The position numbers and the translations under genes were made by a program. DNA of 64,000 nt, taken from NCBI GenBank assembly GCA_013407085.1, contig JACCGJ010005434.1, positions 1 to 64,000 of the forward strand, given 5' to 3'. The notes under the pieces were generated by a model. The model searched no databases. It was not told the origin of the DNA and saw nothing but the letters and a program-made list of their open reading frames with translations. How positions within the stretch are numbered: position 1 is the stretch's first letter; every line of letters begins with the position of its first letter. Positions 34,891 to 48,349 of the stretch are shown here, one piece after another. This DNA comes from Atriophallophorus winterbourni. Taxonomy: Eukaryota > Platyhelminthes > Trematoda > Plagiorchiida > Microphallidae.

Positions 34891-37800
34891 ATGCTAAGAA
34901 TCACAGTTGTGATTGTTTGTTTTGCCTATATGAGATAGGCATGTGTTTTGTTCTTTGTCTTGTGCGTAATAAACGCCTTTGATCAATCGGCTTTTCTTGT
35001 GTTGTGGGATTCGTGAGTGCGCGAGATTAGCGTTGGACAGGTTGACCTCAGGGATAAATAGAGACGCAATCGATGTGCTTGCGTGCAACGCCGATGGGTT
35101 ACGTAGCTATTGTTGGACCGAAGTGTAACCATTGACCAGATATGCGCCAGCTGCGACTCGTTGACCTGAAATGACCTGACGCAATCAATTTCGGCTTCTC
35201 TCCCTACACACAAAACTCGCTACAATATGAGTGACATAGTAACTGACATCGAGCTTGGAATTGTGGATCAAAAATGGGCATTAATACTTAGGATCTTATA
35301 TGAGAAGGACCTTGTCGCCTCGCGTTCTTTTAGTGAATGTTATCAGGTCCTAATAGTCTAAGTCGCTCATTGTATGACGGATTAGGTGCACATTTAGATA
35401 GACGATATGCACGTTATCCGTTTGTATATGTGAAACCAGACTTCAGTCAGGTAATTCAGAACCTGGTATCTTTATGGCTTCATCATTAGGGAAAATAGTC
35501 CACGTAGAAAACACACAGCCAAAGGGTAGAGGGTTATTTCCTGGTATTCGAGCTGACAGGGTTGATAATTACACGATATGTGTTATCGGGAAACCAATAA
35601 TTACTAATAGTGTTAGTCGATGGGCACGACCAAGCGAGCCGAACAGATTCGTATAGTCAAGCAAGAACAATTTTACAGCTAACAATGTATTGTGGAGTTT
35701 AAGTAAAACTGTGAATTGAACCAACAGCGGCGTCAATCACAGAGCGTAAGTTTCGGCAAGCGGAATAATTGTCGACTTGTAAATGATCGATAAATAGGCT
35801 TTACAATATAGATCGGAACTTCTGTGTAAACTGCTTGGAAACCAATGAACTTCAAACTGGTTTCCAACCGTTGGGGATAAAACCTGCAGAAAGGCAACGG
35901 ATAAATGTGGATTTTATCGACTTGGCAACCAATGACGCACAGCCTTTTCGTGTCATTGAATTGGCTCTATCTGGGATTGATGATATGCCTGCCACTAAAT
36001 TAACGATCCTAATTACGAACTTATTTCCAGAAAAAAATGATTTCTGCTTCATTAAATGGTAAACCGATGTGTCTGCTTCACATAAATATGTTTTTTACCA
36101 ACGAATATCAAATTGTATTGACCCAGCGAGCAGTTTTGCAACTGCCACGCACTACCCTAGTCATAAATTTTCTTAATGTCATTCATCACCGCCTAGCATC
36201 TTTTGCACCTAGCTAGGAATGTTAGTGCTGTTGAATGAGATGTTACATTTCGTAGATGATGATCCTCGTTAGTACTTTGGTAAATACCCAATTACCGCCA
36301 CGGCAAACCCGTTTTTATACACTGTAGAGTACATTCGGGTCTGATGCTGAATGCTTCAATCAAACAGCTTATGTTATGGCAAACTGGTTCAGTAATCTAA
36401 CAATTATGCACATTCACGTCCATCAAAGTAGACTGGGGAGTTGATCGAATGAATCGTTCGTTATTTTTATCATAACGAATCTAAAGATTTTGCGTTCTTT
36501 AAAGCGACACTGTGACCTACGTACAACTTTCGCAAATATTTTTTACATCCATCTTCTCATTGATATTAATGAACAGACACATTTTCCACCAAAATTTTCC
36601 AATCCAAATTCGTTTGCTGAAAAAAATCTCTCCATGTTCCGACCCCATGGATCGAAATACGAAAGTGTGATTTATTATATCTTTTAGCTGTTTTTTTGCT
36701 TTAAACCTTGAATGTTTAATGTAGAAAAAATACCGGTTATAGATGCACGTGCAGTAGTGGAAAAGGCGTTGCGTCTGTCACAGAAATAGTCTTTTGAGAC
36801 TACCCAAGGCACTGTACGATATTTGCTAATGATGCGTTCTACAGGAAGGAAGTATCCACCCATTGTGATGACACCAATCATTTGAGTGAAATATGATAGA
36901 ATAACGAAAATTTATTTAAAATCAAACAAAAAATGTCATACTCTCACGGATTAAGCAGGATGGGTATAGATGTTGATAAACGTGATGGAACGATAGGATA
37001 TTAATAACAGAAAAGGATTCTTGCAATCCTATGTGAAAAACAGTTTGCACTCGCAAAACAATTGCTTTTCAACACATGTAATCGCATCGCAACCATGCTT
37101 TTTGTCTGTACATTCACAATCAAGTCGAAATTGATTCATCCTCCGGTAAGAGTCAATTTTTTTATTAATTTCGGAGCTAAAACAAGTTTTTCAAACATAG
37201 CAACTACTCGTGAAGAAAAATGTCAGAGAAATGAATTGCGCTGCTCACATCCCCATTATTGTTAGAGCATCTCGATATGGTACGTTAGCTTCTGCGCATA
37301 CCTTCTCTATAGCAAATAGAAATTCGAGACACAGCCAAACAGCTATATTTGCGTATTTGCTACTTTTGTCATGCTAATTCCTTTAAACGCTAATTGATAA
37401 ATCTTTGAACTGGGTTAAATTTAACACCAACTCTTCATGTTTCGATTGACTGAACTCTCAAAAATTACGACGGTTCTAAGTTGAAGTTTGCCGTTCAAAT
37501 CGCGCGCCACCACTTGATGAATTAAAACTTCCATCTGATTTTAAGTTCTATCAAACGTAACATGTGCGAAACAGTAAGCACTTGAACAAGTGTCTGATAA
37601 AACGATAGCACTCATGAATATAAATGGAACTGGTACGGTAGAACACAGCATCTTTAAAAGTAACAACGTTGTCCTAAATGTATCAATTAGTAAACTCACC
37701 TAAGTGGCTATCATTAGTTGCCTAATTTGAGAATTAGTGATTTTGGTGTGGATAAACAACATTCTGTACCGTAAAGCCGACAAAATCTGCGTGTTTTGAT

Positions 37801-38890
37801 GGAAGACATATTGGTTCCTCAATGAATTTTACCTCTCAAACGCACTGTTATAGTGTTGCGCTGATTATACTGGTCTAGCAGCTCCTTATATTTGTTGTTG
37901 ACGTCTCTAGTCAATGTCGACCATGGATCTGCATCACAGGCGTACGACGACTTCGAATGAGTAATCAGTCCTATTCCGGTCCAACAATCTCTCTCTTAGT
38001 TCTCAAGGCGATAGGCAGTAATCGGTCGATCGGCGGCCCACTATCAGCGTGGCCTGTATTTAGCAGCCGAGATCCCTATATGCTTTTCCCCAGCGCGAAA
38101 TTGTTACTTCACACAGTACCTCTAAAATGATCTCCACAGAACATGTTCTGTTCAACTCGTTGAGCCAGCGATAAGAGCTTTGGCATGTCATTTAAAAATG
38201 TCCTTGCAGCGTAAGCAGGTAAGCACTTATCGATTCAACTTGAAAGAAAATCAATATTCAATGAGGTTGGATTAACGAAATAGTTGCACAATATCTAATG
38301 ATTTGAGTGCAAACAAACAAACAAACCAGATGGAATGTCTGGTTTCTGTCAGCTTTATACGGCGACTGGTCCCCTAGAAGACTAAAGGAAACTTCCACCT
38401 GTCTGCATGTTCATCGCAAGTTTTAGCAATCATGGAGAGCCTATTTATTGATCGTATTCGCCTAGAGAATGCAACGCTCCACGGGTGATGCCGTAGTATG
38501 CCTAATTTATACAGTTTAACAGTAGCTCGATATTCAATCAATAACCGTCAAAGCTTGTAATTTGTGATTGCACGAACGCTTTTGGCTCTGCGATCGTGTC
38601 GACAGCTCAACTCGCAAACCTACTCAAAACAGAGTCTCTACTGGCCAAGCGATCAAATGGATACGTGGATATTTCTCCAATAGATCTCATCCTGGGGAAC
38701 TCAACAGGCTACATTCTTCTTTGCTCCTCACTGCGAAATTGGCGACTCAAGGAACTAACATATTGCGCAACGCTGCGTGGTTGATTACTGCATATCAATC
38801 CAAGATTCAAGTTTCAATAATTTATGGTATAAAAAGCTTATATCTGTACAAAAGCATAGGAAATTCGCATGAGGATAGAAATATTTAAAA
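34891..38890. other. no gene recognised; scattered old repeats
   Basis: A frame at 35835-36062 (plus, 75 codons) reads NELQTGFQPLGIKPAERQRI and is uninterrupted, but is not assignable. 34990-35190 resembles 22090-22250. 37860-38110 is relatively GC-rich with no identifiable content. Near 38805-38850, CCAAGATTCAAGTTTCAAT and TTTATGGTATAAAA resemble the reverse complement of a CR1-like 3' tail. Nothing else is supported. Confidence 0.35.
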
Positions 38891-39077
38891 AAATTGAGGC
38901 GGTGGGAAAATCAACAGTTTTTGTCGACAAAAATGTCATGTATTGTATTCAAACTATATTTTACTTGTAAGAATGCAGACGTGACTTTCCGGTTTCACAT
39001 AGTTCATTCAACGTTAACTCATTAGCAGGTGTTAGCAGAGTCCGGTTGAAGACATGAAACAGCCGTACGGGCCTTAG

Positions 39078-39206
39078 TGTACTTATATACTGCTTAATCT
39101 ACGACTTTATCTTGTTTATACACTTAAATTTCAATTTTTACCATCCTATGGTTGTTGTTAAGCTCGTTGCTTTTAAGACCTTTTAATGAATAACCTTGAA
39201 TCTGAA
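39078..39206 (+). mobile_element. CR1-like LINE 3' end
   Basis: Shares its whole length with the reverse complement of about 45280-45405: CTTATATACTGYTTAATCTA, then CCATCCTATGGTTGTTGTTA, ending in ACCTTGAATCTGAA. It is a 5'-truncated LINE tail without coding sequence. Confidence 0.6.
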
Positions 39207-39428
39207 CATTCTGTTGATGATTTTGAGCTGATTGCAGTTCCAACTTTGATTAGTAAACGTAATTTCGGTAGAGGAAACACGCTGCTAGGGCGAGAAAGTA
39301 TTCGCCTACGCCCGCGATGAGACTAAAAACTTTCCGCCTAAGAGCTGCTGCCCACCCCAAAGACAACTTCAGTCAACATTACAGCAAATTATATTACAAT
39401 TAAACACAATCTAAATGACAATTGTCTG

Positions 39429-39530
39429 ATGTATTGTGGTGCTCACATCCCCATCCCTTACACACCACTACCGGTTTCAGGCTGTTTGCCATCGTCAGGT
39501 GGAGACAGTAAGATCAGGTTCAGTGAGCCT
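39429..39530 (-). ncRNA. hammerhead-ribozyme mini-retroposon, copy B
   Basis: 102 bp flanked by a perfect 13-bp duplication TGACAATTGTCTG (39416-39428 and 39531-39543). Core on the minus strand at 39502-39465 is base-for-base the same as in copy A (CCAC, CTGACGA, stem II, GAAA, CCGGTA, GTGG). One of few fully delimited insertions in the window. The precise duplication indicates integration by target-primed reverse transcription or a similar staggered-cut process. Confidence 0.75.
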
Positions 39531-39543
39531 TGACAATTGTCTG

Positions 39544-40944
39544 TGTTAAGCAAAAGGTTCCATTACACCATTTCCAAAGCAATATAAGATGCTTGGTATT
39601 ACGAGGGTTTACGGCGGAATTCCAAGGATGCGCCTGACGCACCGCTGCTTAAGACGCAACGGCGTACACCTGTAGTCAATGCCACGTGTCGGTTCAGACT
39701 AATACGTGCATGCTTGCTCAGGTGACCCGCTGTGCGTGCCTGCGAAGCGATCGATAATCCTGACAAACAACAGTTATTTTCATTGGTTAACGTCGACCTG
39801 GTTGTTGACCACGCCTAGTGTGCGCACAGTTAGTCTGGCGTAGATAAGCACAGACTTTCAAATCTCGTGTGAACAGACGTGTGTTCGACGATGCATTGAA
39901 AATGTTAATTTATGGCCTCATATGTCACGTCCTACGGACATACATCAGCCTTAAAACTTTAAGATAGTAACCTTAAATTTATTTGCCAGAAATTTTGTCG
40001 TTTTAATTCTCCATCAGTGCTGTTTTTAGTAACAGCACAATTTCGAAATATGCTATATATCTATCTATCTACCTTTTAAATCTTATCTCAGATTAGTAAT
40101 CCATCCAATTATTGAAGCATCCAAAAAATTGAAACAGAAATAGAAAATATCATGACAGTTCGTTAGCCACTGAAATGCTGCTCAGCTATTTCTCCTAGAA
40201 TTGATGCGGGCAAGGTAATCGTAAGCGTGAAGTTTGTTAGCTAAACGACAACTAGACGATTTCTAAACTTACAAGCGCTTGATCAGGAATCACTATGACT
40301 TCATAGAATGCATTGTTTGCTTCTACGCGTCTCAGTGTTTCACCGGGGATCATTCATCTATTTTTGATTCGCCCACCACGAACTTTTATGACTTCAAACT
40401 CAAACGTAGTTTACAGCTGAATAACGTTCATTGAAACTCATCTTTCTGACTCAACCTAATGAGCGCAAACATCCGGCAACCGGTAGTGTGACGTGTGGAT
40501 GTATGTGGACAAAACAATGCAAAATAACGTTAAGAGACTTTAGACTTTCGATAATTAATTTAGAGTGTCTCATACGCCTTCATCCAGCGATACAGAAAGC
40601 CTTCCAGGCAAGTGTTGTAGGTTCAACGGCGTAGATATTGAATGTTAACCCGGATCTGATAAAGCAGAAAACTGTTAGTTTTGATGACTAGGTTTTCGAA
40701 AGATAGGTAGAATATGTCAGCGTTTTGTTTTACGGCGGATTATGATCAAAATATTTTGAGAAAACGCGGTTATCTTATTCTTTGTTGTTGTTGACATCTT
40801 TCATACTTAACATTCACTGCAGGTATCTCGCTCGAAATAAGATTGAATACTTGCAGCACGCATGCAGGATGGCTTTTTATAGGTGTCCTGATGGCAAATG
40901 TGTTTGATCATTGACATCAAACTAGATGATATCACTGGCAAAGC
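39544..40944. other. no gene recognised; GC-richer patch 39600-39900
   Basis: 39600-39900 is richer in CG dinucleotides than its surroundings (for example GCGTACACCTGTAG, GCGAAGCGATCGATAATC) but has no long frame. 40895-40940 carries CAAACTAGATGATATCACTG, related to the arms of the inverted repeat in SMAD intron 2. Confidence 0.4.
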
Positions 40945-41325
40945 TTAGGGTTGTGAATCGCTCATTGTATGGTTTCCGGTTGAGCCCAGCGACAAGCTTA
41001 GGAACTCGAGGGTATATGCTTTCAAATTTAAAACATCTTTTTTAAGCTATGGCGATCCGCTTGAACTGCATTTAATCCATCGTGTGGTCTGTGTTCGAGG
41101 GCGGAGTATTATATACGGAAATTGTCTGTTTTGTAAACCTTGCGATAATTCTTAGTAGACGTGACAATTTCTGTGATATCTTCTGGTAGATAGCATCACG
41201 GTGTATCGACATACCCCGAGTGTTGCTCATCCCATACACCCAAGTCCTTTCATTCCGTGGTCCACGAGAGGCTGTGTGCACCAAGAAAATATTAAAACTG
41301 CACATATGTCCCAAGGCCCAACATG
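40945..41325 (-). mobile_element. CR1-like LINE fragment, sister of 25418-26095
   Basis: The plus strand shows CGCTCATTGTATGGTTTCCG, TTAAGCTATGGCGATCCGCT, ATCGTGTGGTC and GGTCCACGAGAGGCTGTGTG. Each matches, in order, a segment of the 25418-26095 LINE (for example CGCTCATTGTATGGTTTCCG at 25717). Frame badly broken. Confidence 0.75.
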
Positions 41326-42091
<766 letters not shown>

Positions 42092-42539
42092 GACCGATAT
42101 ATCGTAACACAAAAAATAATAAAAATAAGTGAGCATGAATCTTTCAAGTAATTGAGTAGCATCCCTTACTTACTAAGACTTGTTTAGTGATTTGTGGAGC
42201 AGATTTTCCTTTATTGGGGACAAATTAATTAGTTTGTGAAACTTCCATTTGCTGCGCAACGCAAAGTTCACCGGTCAACAAGGGTCTTGTACACCACAAG
42301 AAGTAAACTACGAAACGGTATCCGGATTAAGCCACATGGAGAACAAAAATAGTGAAAACACGATACGACTGCACATGAATAAACCAGTAAAAATATCAAC
42401 TGATTTGACATGTTTCAGCAAGTCTGTCTTGAATTAAGGGTATTCGAGAACGGTGTCACGCGTTCAACGTTTACTCGACCAACTGTTGGAGGTGATGATT
42501 AACTTAATGAGGTATAATAACAAAACCTCCTCAACTCGA
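42092..42539. other. no gene recognised
   Basis: A short plus frame at 42249-42437 is unremarkable. No repeat unit recognised. Confidence 0.4.
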
Positions 42540-42837
42540 AGACGGGTTTCAAGAATCAAGAATCAAGATTTTATGGTTAAAAAAACAATCGCTTTACATG
42601 TACCATTGGATGACAGCTATAAAAAATACAGAGGATGCAATCAAAATTCTGTCGAGGCGTTTGGTTTGTGTGGGTTAATATGGGCCGATAGTGGAGTGCT
42701 CTTTGATATAAACATCCGGTTTCGATTTGAAATCAGGGATCGTAGGAGCGTTCTCAATATCCTGTGATAGTGGATTCCACAGAAAGCAATTACGCACCGA
42801 GAAGAAATGACTTCTACAATCGAGTCTTGATTGCGCT

Positions 42838-43020
42838 ATGGTATGGTATGAAAGCACAAGCCTGGTCCTAGCAAAGTGCCGCACAGTCAGAGATTGCACG
42901 TGGGCTAAGATACTGTCAGGTTGCCCAGGCCTAGACAGATATGAGGGGGAATAGAAATGGTAGTGATACTCCAGCCTGTTTCAGCATGCAGCTCACTACC
43001 TATGGCCAATCAATTTAGCA
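42838..43020 (+). repeat. SINE-like dispersed repeat, copy 9, inside LINE
   Basis: Starts TATGGTATGAAAGCACAAGC, then AAAGTGCCGCACAGTCAGAG, GCACGTGGGCTAAGATACTG, TTGCCCAGGCCTAGACAGAT and GCATGCAGCTCACTACCTAT. It separates two collinear C-terminal blocks of the host LINE, so it inserted after the LINE. The cleanest 5' three-quarters of the family. Confidence 0.85.
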
Positions 43021-45268
43021 CGGTGGTACCCGCAGTATTTCATATTTTAGGATCATGTCGCGCCTTACTCTCCTTTGTGTAAAATCACTCAACCCCAGCA
43101 TGGCCATTCGCTCTTGGTATGAGAATTGCTGCATCCCATCAAGTAGCTTCCTCGCCCGGTGGTAAATTTTACCCAGCAATTCAATGTCATTACGCAGCCA
43201 CGGTGCCCAAACTGGGATCATGTATTCTATAGTCGGATGAATGTAAGCATTTAAAATGCGGGGATCGTATTAGCAGAGAACCACCCAAATATTCTCATCA
43301 GCATTTCGAAGATACCGCTTGCCCTGTTGAATACTTTCTGGCAATTACTATTCGGTTTCAGGTTATTAATAATCCAGGTACCGAGATCCTTTTCAGCGCT
43401 GGTCCAAGTCAAGTTTTCATGACCATAATTATATGTAGGCTTATATTGTCAGCCAAGTTGTAACATTTTACATCTGATTTAGTTAAGACAAGTGATACGG
43501 GGCATCCAAATCCTCTTGTAGCATGAAACAATCTTCAATTGATCGGAATCGCCTCCGTATTTTTATGTCATCAGCAAAAAGAACCATCTTGCATCGCACT
43601 ACTTGCGCCATATCATTTATGTATAACAAGAAAAAGGATAGGCACGAGCACTGAACCTTGAGGGACGCCGCTGCTGACATTGATGGTTTTTGATAGAACA
43701 CCGTCAATGTGATCGGTTAGATAATCCGTTATCCACAATAAAATGTTTCCTGTTATGCCATATTGCACTAGCTTTTGTAGAAGCAGGCTGTAGTTGAACT
43801 TATCGAATTCTCTTGATACGTCATTATAGCATGCATGAACTGAGTATCATGGGTCAAGACATGTTGTTCAATCGTCAAGAGTAATGAGTAAATTTGCTAG
43901 ACAACATCTGTTTCCGCGAAGCCCATGTTGCGCTGCTGATAAAAGTCCATTAGTTTCATGGCGATTCACGATATACTCAGCTATGATGCGCTTCATAATT
44001 TTCAAGATGCAGCGGAGAAGCATAACAGGCCTGCAATTTGCTACGTCGAAACGACAGTCACCCTTGTAAATTGGTGTTATCACACCAGCTTTCCATGAGC
44101 AACTGCCATGAAGACTCTGGACGAAAACATCCGCTAGATTGTATAAAAGCTGTCTAGAACATTTATGAAGAATAGCTGGGGTAATGATGTCCCCACCCGG
44201 GGATTTCCTCGTATTTAGTCACCGTAGGTGTCGTTTAACAATCATTTGGTTAAGTATTGGTTCAGTTAGAGGTTTTAATGCGTTTGATAAACCATGATAC
44301 AATATTTGCTGTTTCGGGCAGATCACTTGGGAGTAAAAGCTCGCAAGCGTCTCTTGAACTGTAACAGTCATTCTTTGTTTTGTCATGAGCGGAAAAACAC
44401 CTGGTTTCACTTTTGTTCTTTCATTCACAATTTTGTACAGTATTTTTGGATTATATTCCATTCTTTCCTCCATGCGTTGCTGGTACTGTCGATGGTCCTG
44501 CCGAACGAGGGTGGTCACTCTGTTCCGCATTCGGTAAAATTGAAACCAAGTTGCAGGAGTAGCAAGATCATAATGAATGGCCCAGGCTCGTCTTTTGAGT
44601 GAAATCCATTTTCTCGTTCTACTGCGAACAGTGATTAGGAAGGTGAGGACATCTTTGCTGGGAATAAATCGAGAGTTTTATTGGATTAGCATCTGAAGGT
44701 AGTTCAACAATGAGTCGTAATGTGTATTTGAGTCACTGAAATCAGGTTGGAGCTCTTTTAGTTCATAGAGTGCTTTTCTGAGTCTCCAAAAGGCTACTTT
44801 ACGGAAGACCTTCGTCTCGTCGCTGTGTCTCAAAGCACTGCAGACATAAACGAACACGAACACGGCGTGGTCACTCCGCCCCAATGGAGCTTCGTAGGCG
44901 ATTGATTCAATAGCCGATGCGTTCGAAGTCAAATCAAGGTCCAGAATAGATGGCCGATCTGTTCCTTTCATTTGTGTATGGTTGAAGACGTGGTTGTACA
45001 AGGGTACTAGGTCGAAAACTTCGCGAAGTTTGTGCTTCCGTGAGTTCGTTGGATGCTGGCCTCTTGAGTATAGCATTCGAGCGTGCTGTCGAGCGTTGAA
45101 GAGCTGAAATCTTTCAACTAGCATACCGTTGTGTTCTGCGGTCGATGTTGGCGAGCGGTATATGACCCCGCTTGTACAACTGTCACCAGATACCAGGTCA
45201 AGTGAGTACCACAGCGTGTCAGTGAGTGAAAGATCAGTATCTGAGATGATATTTATATTTACTCGCTT

Positions 45269-45468
45269 GTGACAATTCAAGGTAATTCAAGGTTTTTAAT
45301 GGTGTGAAAACAACAAGCTTAACAACAACCATAGGATGGCAAAACTGAAATTTAGGTGTATAAACAATATAAGGAAGTAGATTAAACAGTATATAAGTGT
45401 TCTGGAAACGAATAATGCGATAAAAATTCGTCTAATTTCGTTTTAAATTCATGCAGGCTAGTGAAGTG
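45269..45468 (-). mobile_element. LINE 3' tail nested in the endonuclease domain of another LINE
   Basis: Minus strand: SLHEFKTKLDEFLSHYSFPE then stop is the usual C-terminus of a CR1-like protein, not endonuclease sequence. A 3' UTR follows, homologous to 39078-39206, ending in CCTTGAATTACCTTGAATT. Endonuclease sequence resumes (KRVNINIISDTDLSL) right after it, so about 200 bp was inserted. Confidence 0.7.
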
Positions 45469-46031
45469 TGCAACACCACCTCCAAAGCCACCACGGTCAC
45501 GGCGTAGTAGTGTCATATTAGGAATAGAAAGTTCACTGTCGGTCATACTCGATTGATACCAAGTTTCAGTCACGGCAATAAGATCAGGGGAATTGTCTAT
45601 ACAAATATTAATCAGTTCCGCCAACTTGTTGACTAAACATTGAGCATTTGTATAAACACATTTGATCGATACTGCATTATGTGATGAAGAATCGTGTGGT
45701 ATGTGATTAGGCGTTAAACAGTGTGATGCCGGATCCCTCGGAATAGTCAGTGCCTGGGATGATAAAACATGTGAGCTTTTTGTTGGTCGCTGACCGCTTG
45801 AATCGACAATTAGGTTTCGGTGTGAATTGCTCGGTCCGTTCATGTACAACCGGTCTGTATCACTACAATGTTCCGATACATTCGGTGTGAGGAACTATTC
45901 CCATACAGCCATTCTAACTTAAGCTTATTGCTTTTTCTACCATATAACTTCCCGAGTCCTGAGTAAATGTGCTTCATTAGGCAAATATACAGTGGTGAGG
46001 ACAAAATTGCGGAAGATTTCTTAAAGGTCAT

Positions 46032-47404
46032 TATCGGTTAGTTGAGGATTTCTCTAGAGGTTCTCTTTACAGATCATGAAACATCTCTGATTTTCCGCCT
46101 AAATCAGATGTCATAATTAAACTATCAAAGCTCAAGTCTATTTCAGCGAAGCTTAATTACTGTATGCCAAAATAGTGACTAGATATTGTTGTGGCATTAT
46201 TGTGCTGCTTTAGCGTACAGAAGACCAATATTTCGCAAGCAAGCGTTGTATAATATCTGAAAATTTCTGCACATTTTAAAGTTGCAAGTTTAAATATGCG
46301 ATATTAAAAGCAGCGCTAACAGGAGTATTCCAACTGTGTCGCGTTGAAAAGCAACATAATTTAGTGTAAAACAAAAGCACAATAATAACACGTGCGGTTT
46401 TACAAGTTCACAATCTTTCGTGTTAGCTGGTGATCCGGAGCATTTTTCACTACAACAAAACAGGCTTCCATTTCCACGTACCACAATAACTCCGGTATCG
46501 TGTGCACACTGTATCTGCACCTTGTGAAATTCCATTCCAGTAGCTTTTTCAGCCATTTTCTAAGGTCACTCTATTTTTGTTGACCTCACAGTTGTGTATC
46601 AATTGGTAATTTTGTGTACCTGAAAGCAAGTAGTTTTGTTTACTTACGGAGAAAATCTCATAGCGTTGTCGTGACGATCTATTTGCTCATAGAATACTAC
46701 ATTTTCTTGAAATCACCGAAAGCAGCATGATGCGGCGGTAATTGGCCGTTTCAGAGCATCTAATAGCTTTATATATGGGTGTTGATAGCTCTTTTTATTT
46801 GGATGGTACACATCTGGTATTTAGTTATGGAGAAATAAGCACGGTGGGCGACACAGCTACATGCCACACGATTTTAACATGGCTGGAGTTATTCCATCCG
46901 CCTCGTCGACTTGTTTACTTCCAGCCCGTTTGAATGGTACCACACAATCGTACGCTTCATGTTGTTTCACTTAAGGTTTCCGCCTCTCTCGAGCCTGGTG
47001 AAGCTAACAATGCCGAGGTACGCATTAGTCAGATGACCTGTGCCAAGGCATTAGCTGTCTCCGCGACTATTTTTGTTAATCTGCCTAATGTCCATCGGGA
47101 AAAACGTCCAGTTTGAACTCGTTCTCGTTAGTTACGATCTGATAAAAACGATTTATTCTACCATCATCAATTGATAGCATTGTCACTTGTTATGGATTTT
47201 TAGAAGATATAACCAAAATGCATCGGTTGGGGTAACCCTGTGGGTAGTCCTGGTGCTATTCACTTTCACGGTTTGAAACGAAATGTTCTGAAGCTTTTGA
47301 GAAAGGTTCATGTTTAAGTAACTTTTTGATTCTGACAATAGCTTAGTCAGATCAGAGGTGATAGAACATGGAGCATGACTAAGTGTTCAACTGAAAAGTG
47401 ATTT
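46032..47404. other. no gene recognised; cysteine-rich minus frame
   Basis: A minus frame at 46290-46556 (88 codons) starts MAEKATG. It has a cysteine-rich middle (QCAHDTGVIVV; LFCCSEKCSGS) and a hydrophobic C-terminal third. That layout could suit a small secreted or membrane-anchored protein, but no family is recognised and there is no clear signal peptide. Plus frames at 46742-47116 are also unassigned. Confidence 0.3.
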
Positions 47405-47935
47405 AGATGCTCTCCATGAATTGTCGGTACGGAATAGGATGCAATTCAATTTCCAAAAATGCAAGGTGTTGCAAATTGGTAAGCTATTTCAGTACCAATA
47501 TAACTTTCGGCAGGCAATGTTGAGCTTAACCGAGTCGGAAAGGGATCTTGGAGTCTGGATATGCGGCAGCCGAAAGAACAGAGTGCAATGTGAGTTCATC
47601 TACTAGCGTGCTTTCAAGCTTCTATGTATGCCGCGACGGATTTTCAGAACCTTCTCGCCTGGAACGTTGCCTACCATCATGGAAGCCTACCAAATTCCAA
47701 CCATGTGGCATGCATCACAAGCTTGAATTCCGTAGTTAAAAAAGGATATACTATTGCTTGATAAAATATAACGTCGTGCAACCAAACTCGTAAATGGTTT
47801 CCGGAAACTAAGGTCCAAGGAACGCTTGCAAAACTGGCGGCTCCCCACTCCCCTTCAAATAAGACTTCGGAGTGATGTGATACTAGCATACACAATATTA
47901 AATACCCACACATCATCCTTCAAAACATTTGTTCA
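47405..47935 (+). mobile_element. CR1-like LINE C-terminal fragment
   Basis: The plus frame reads LSVRNRMQFNFQKCKVLQIG, then LTESERDLGVWICGS, the block between RT motif C and the thumb. More decayed thumb sequence follows to about 47935, where CTCCCCTTCAAATAAGAC-type sequence ends the homology. Confidence 0.65.
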
Positions 47936-48349
47936 AATACCATGAGTCACAAAATGCACGTAGCCACTCAGCGACACTATAAACTCTCCATTTCCGTATC
48001 AGCTGTTGCCGATATTTTTATTCTGTACGTGTCTGTTTCCTTTGGAATGCCCTCCTCGAAACTACTGTCATCGCTCCCAGCGTCGAAATTTTCATCCGAA
48101 ATTTGGACTCTTATTTGTTGCATAACGATTTAACGACACCTGCGTATTGACTCATGGTAAGTATTCAACTGGACTATAATTGACATTACATAATTATTTT
48201 GATTCCTTTTGCATAATCGAATATTTACTATGTTATGATAATTGTGAGGCTACGTTCTTATTGGTACCATATATTCTTGAATCTTGCAACATTTGGAAAT
48301 TTGATTTCTCTGTAATTGTTTCAGTCTCCTCTATCACCCTTATTCTTCA

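Larger units (their letters stand above)
42540..46031 (-). mobile_element. near-complete CR1-like LINE with endonuclease and RT
   Basis: Minus strand, 5' to 3': an unassigned segment (46031-45840). Endonuclease start with CVYTNAQCLVNKLAELIN and LIAVTETWYQSS (45700-45530) and GGFGGGVA. Endonuclease end with GVIYRSPTS and LGRSDHAVFVF (44860-45180). The RT fingers lead-in KILYKIVNERTKVKPGVFP (about 44440), then TPIYKGDCRFDVANCRPVML and QHGLRGNRCCLANLL (43870-44080). RT motif C FADDIKI (about 43570). The thumb block VWAPWLRNDIELLGKIYHRA (43150-43215). The 3' end carries CTTGATTCTTGATTCTTG tandem tail units (42545-42562). Multiple frameshifts mean it is dead. It is interrupted by a SINE-like repeat (42838-43020) and another LINE tail (45269-45468). 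Confidence 0.85.

Noticed and set aside
38568..38888. 106-codon plus frame with an overlapping second frame
   Set aside because: No recognisable motif, two open frames of similar length overlap, and the 3' part looks like an inverted LINE tail.
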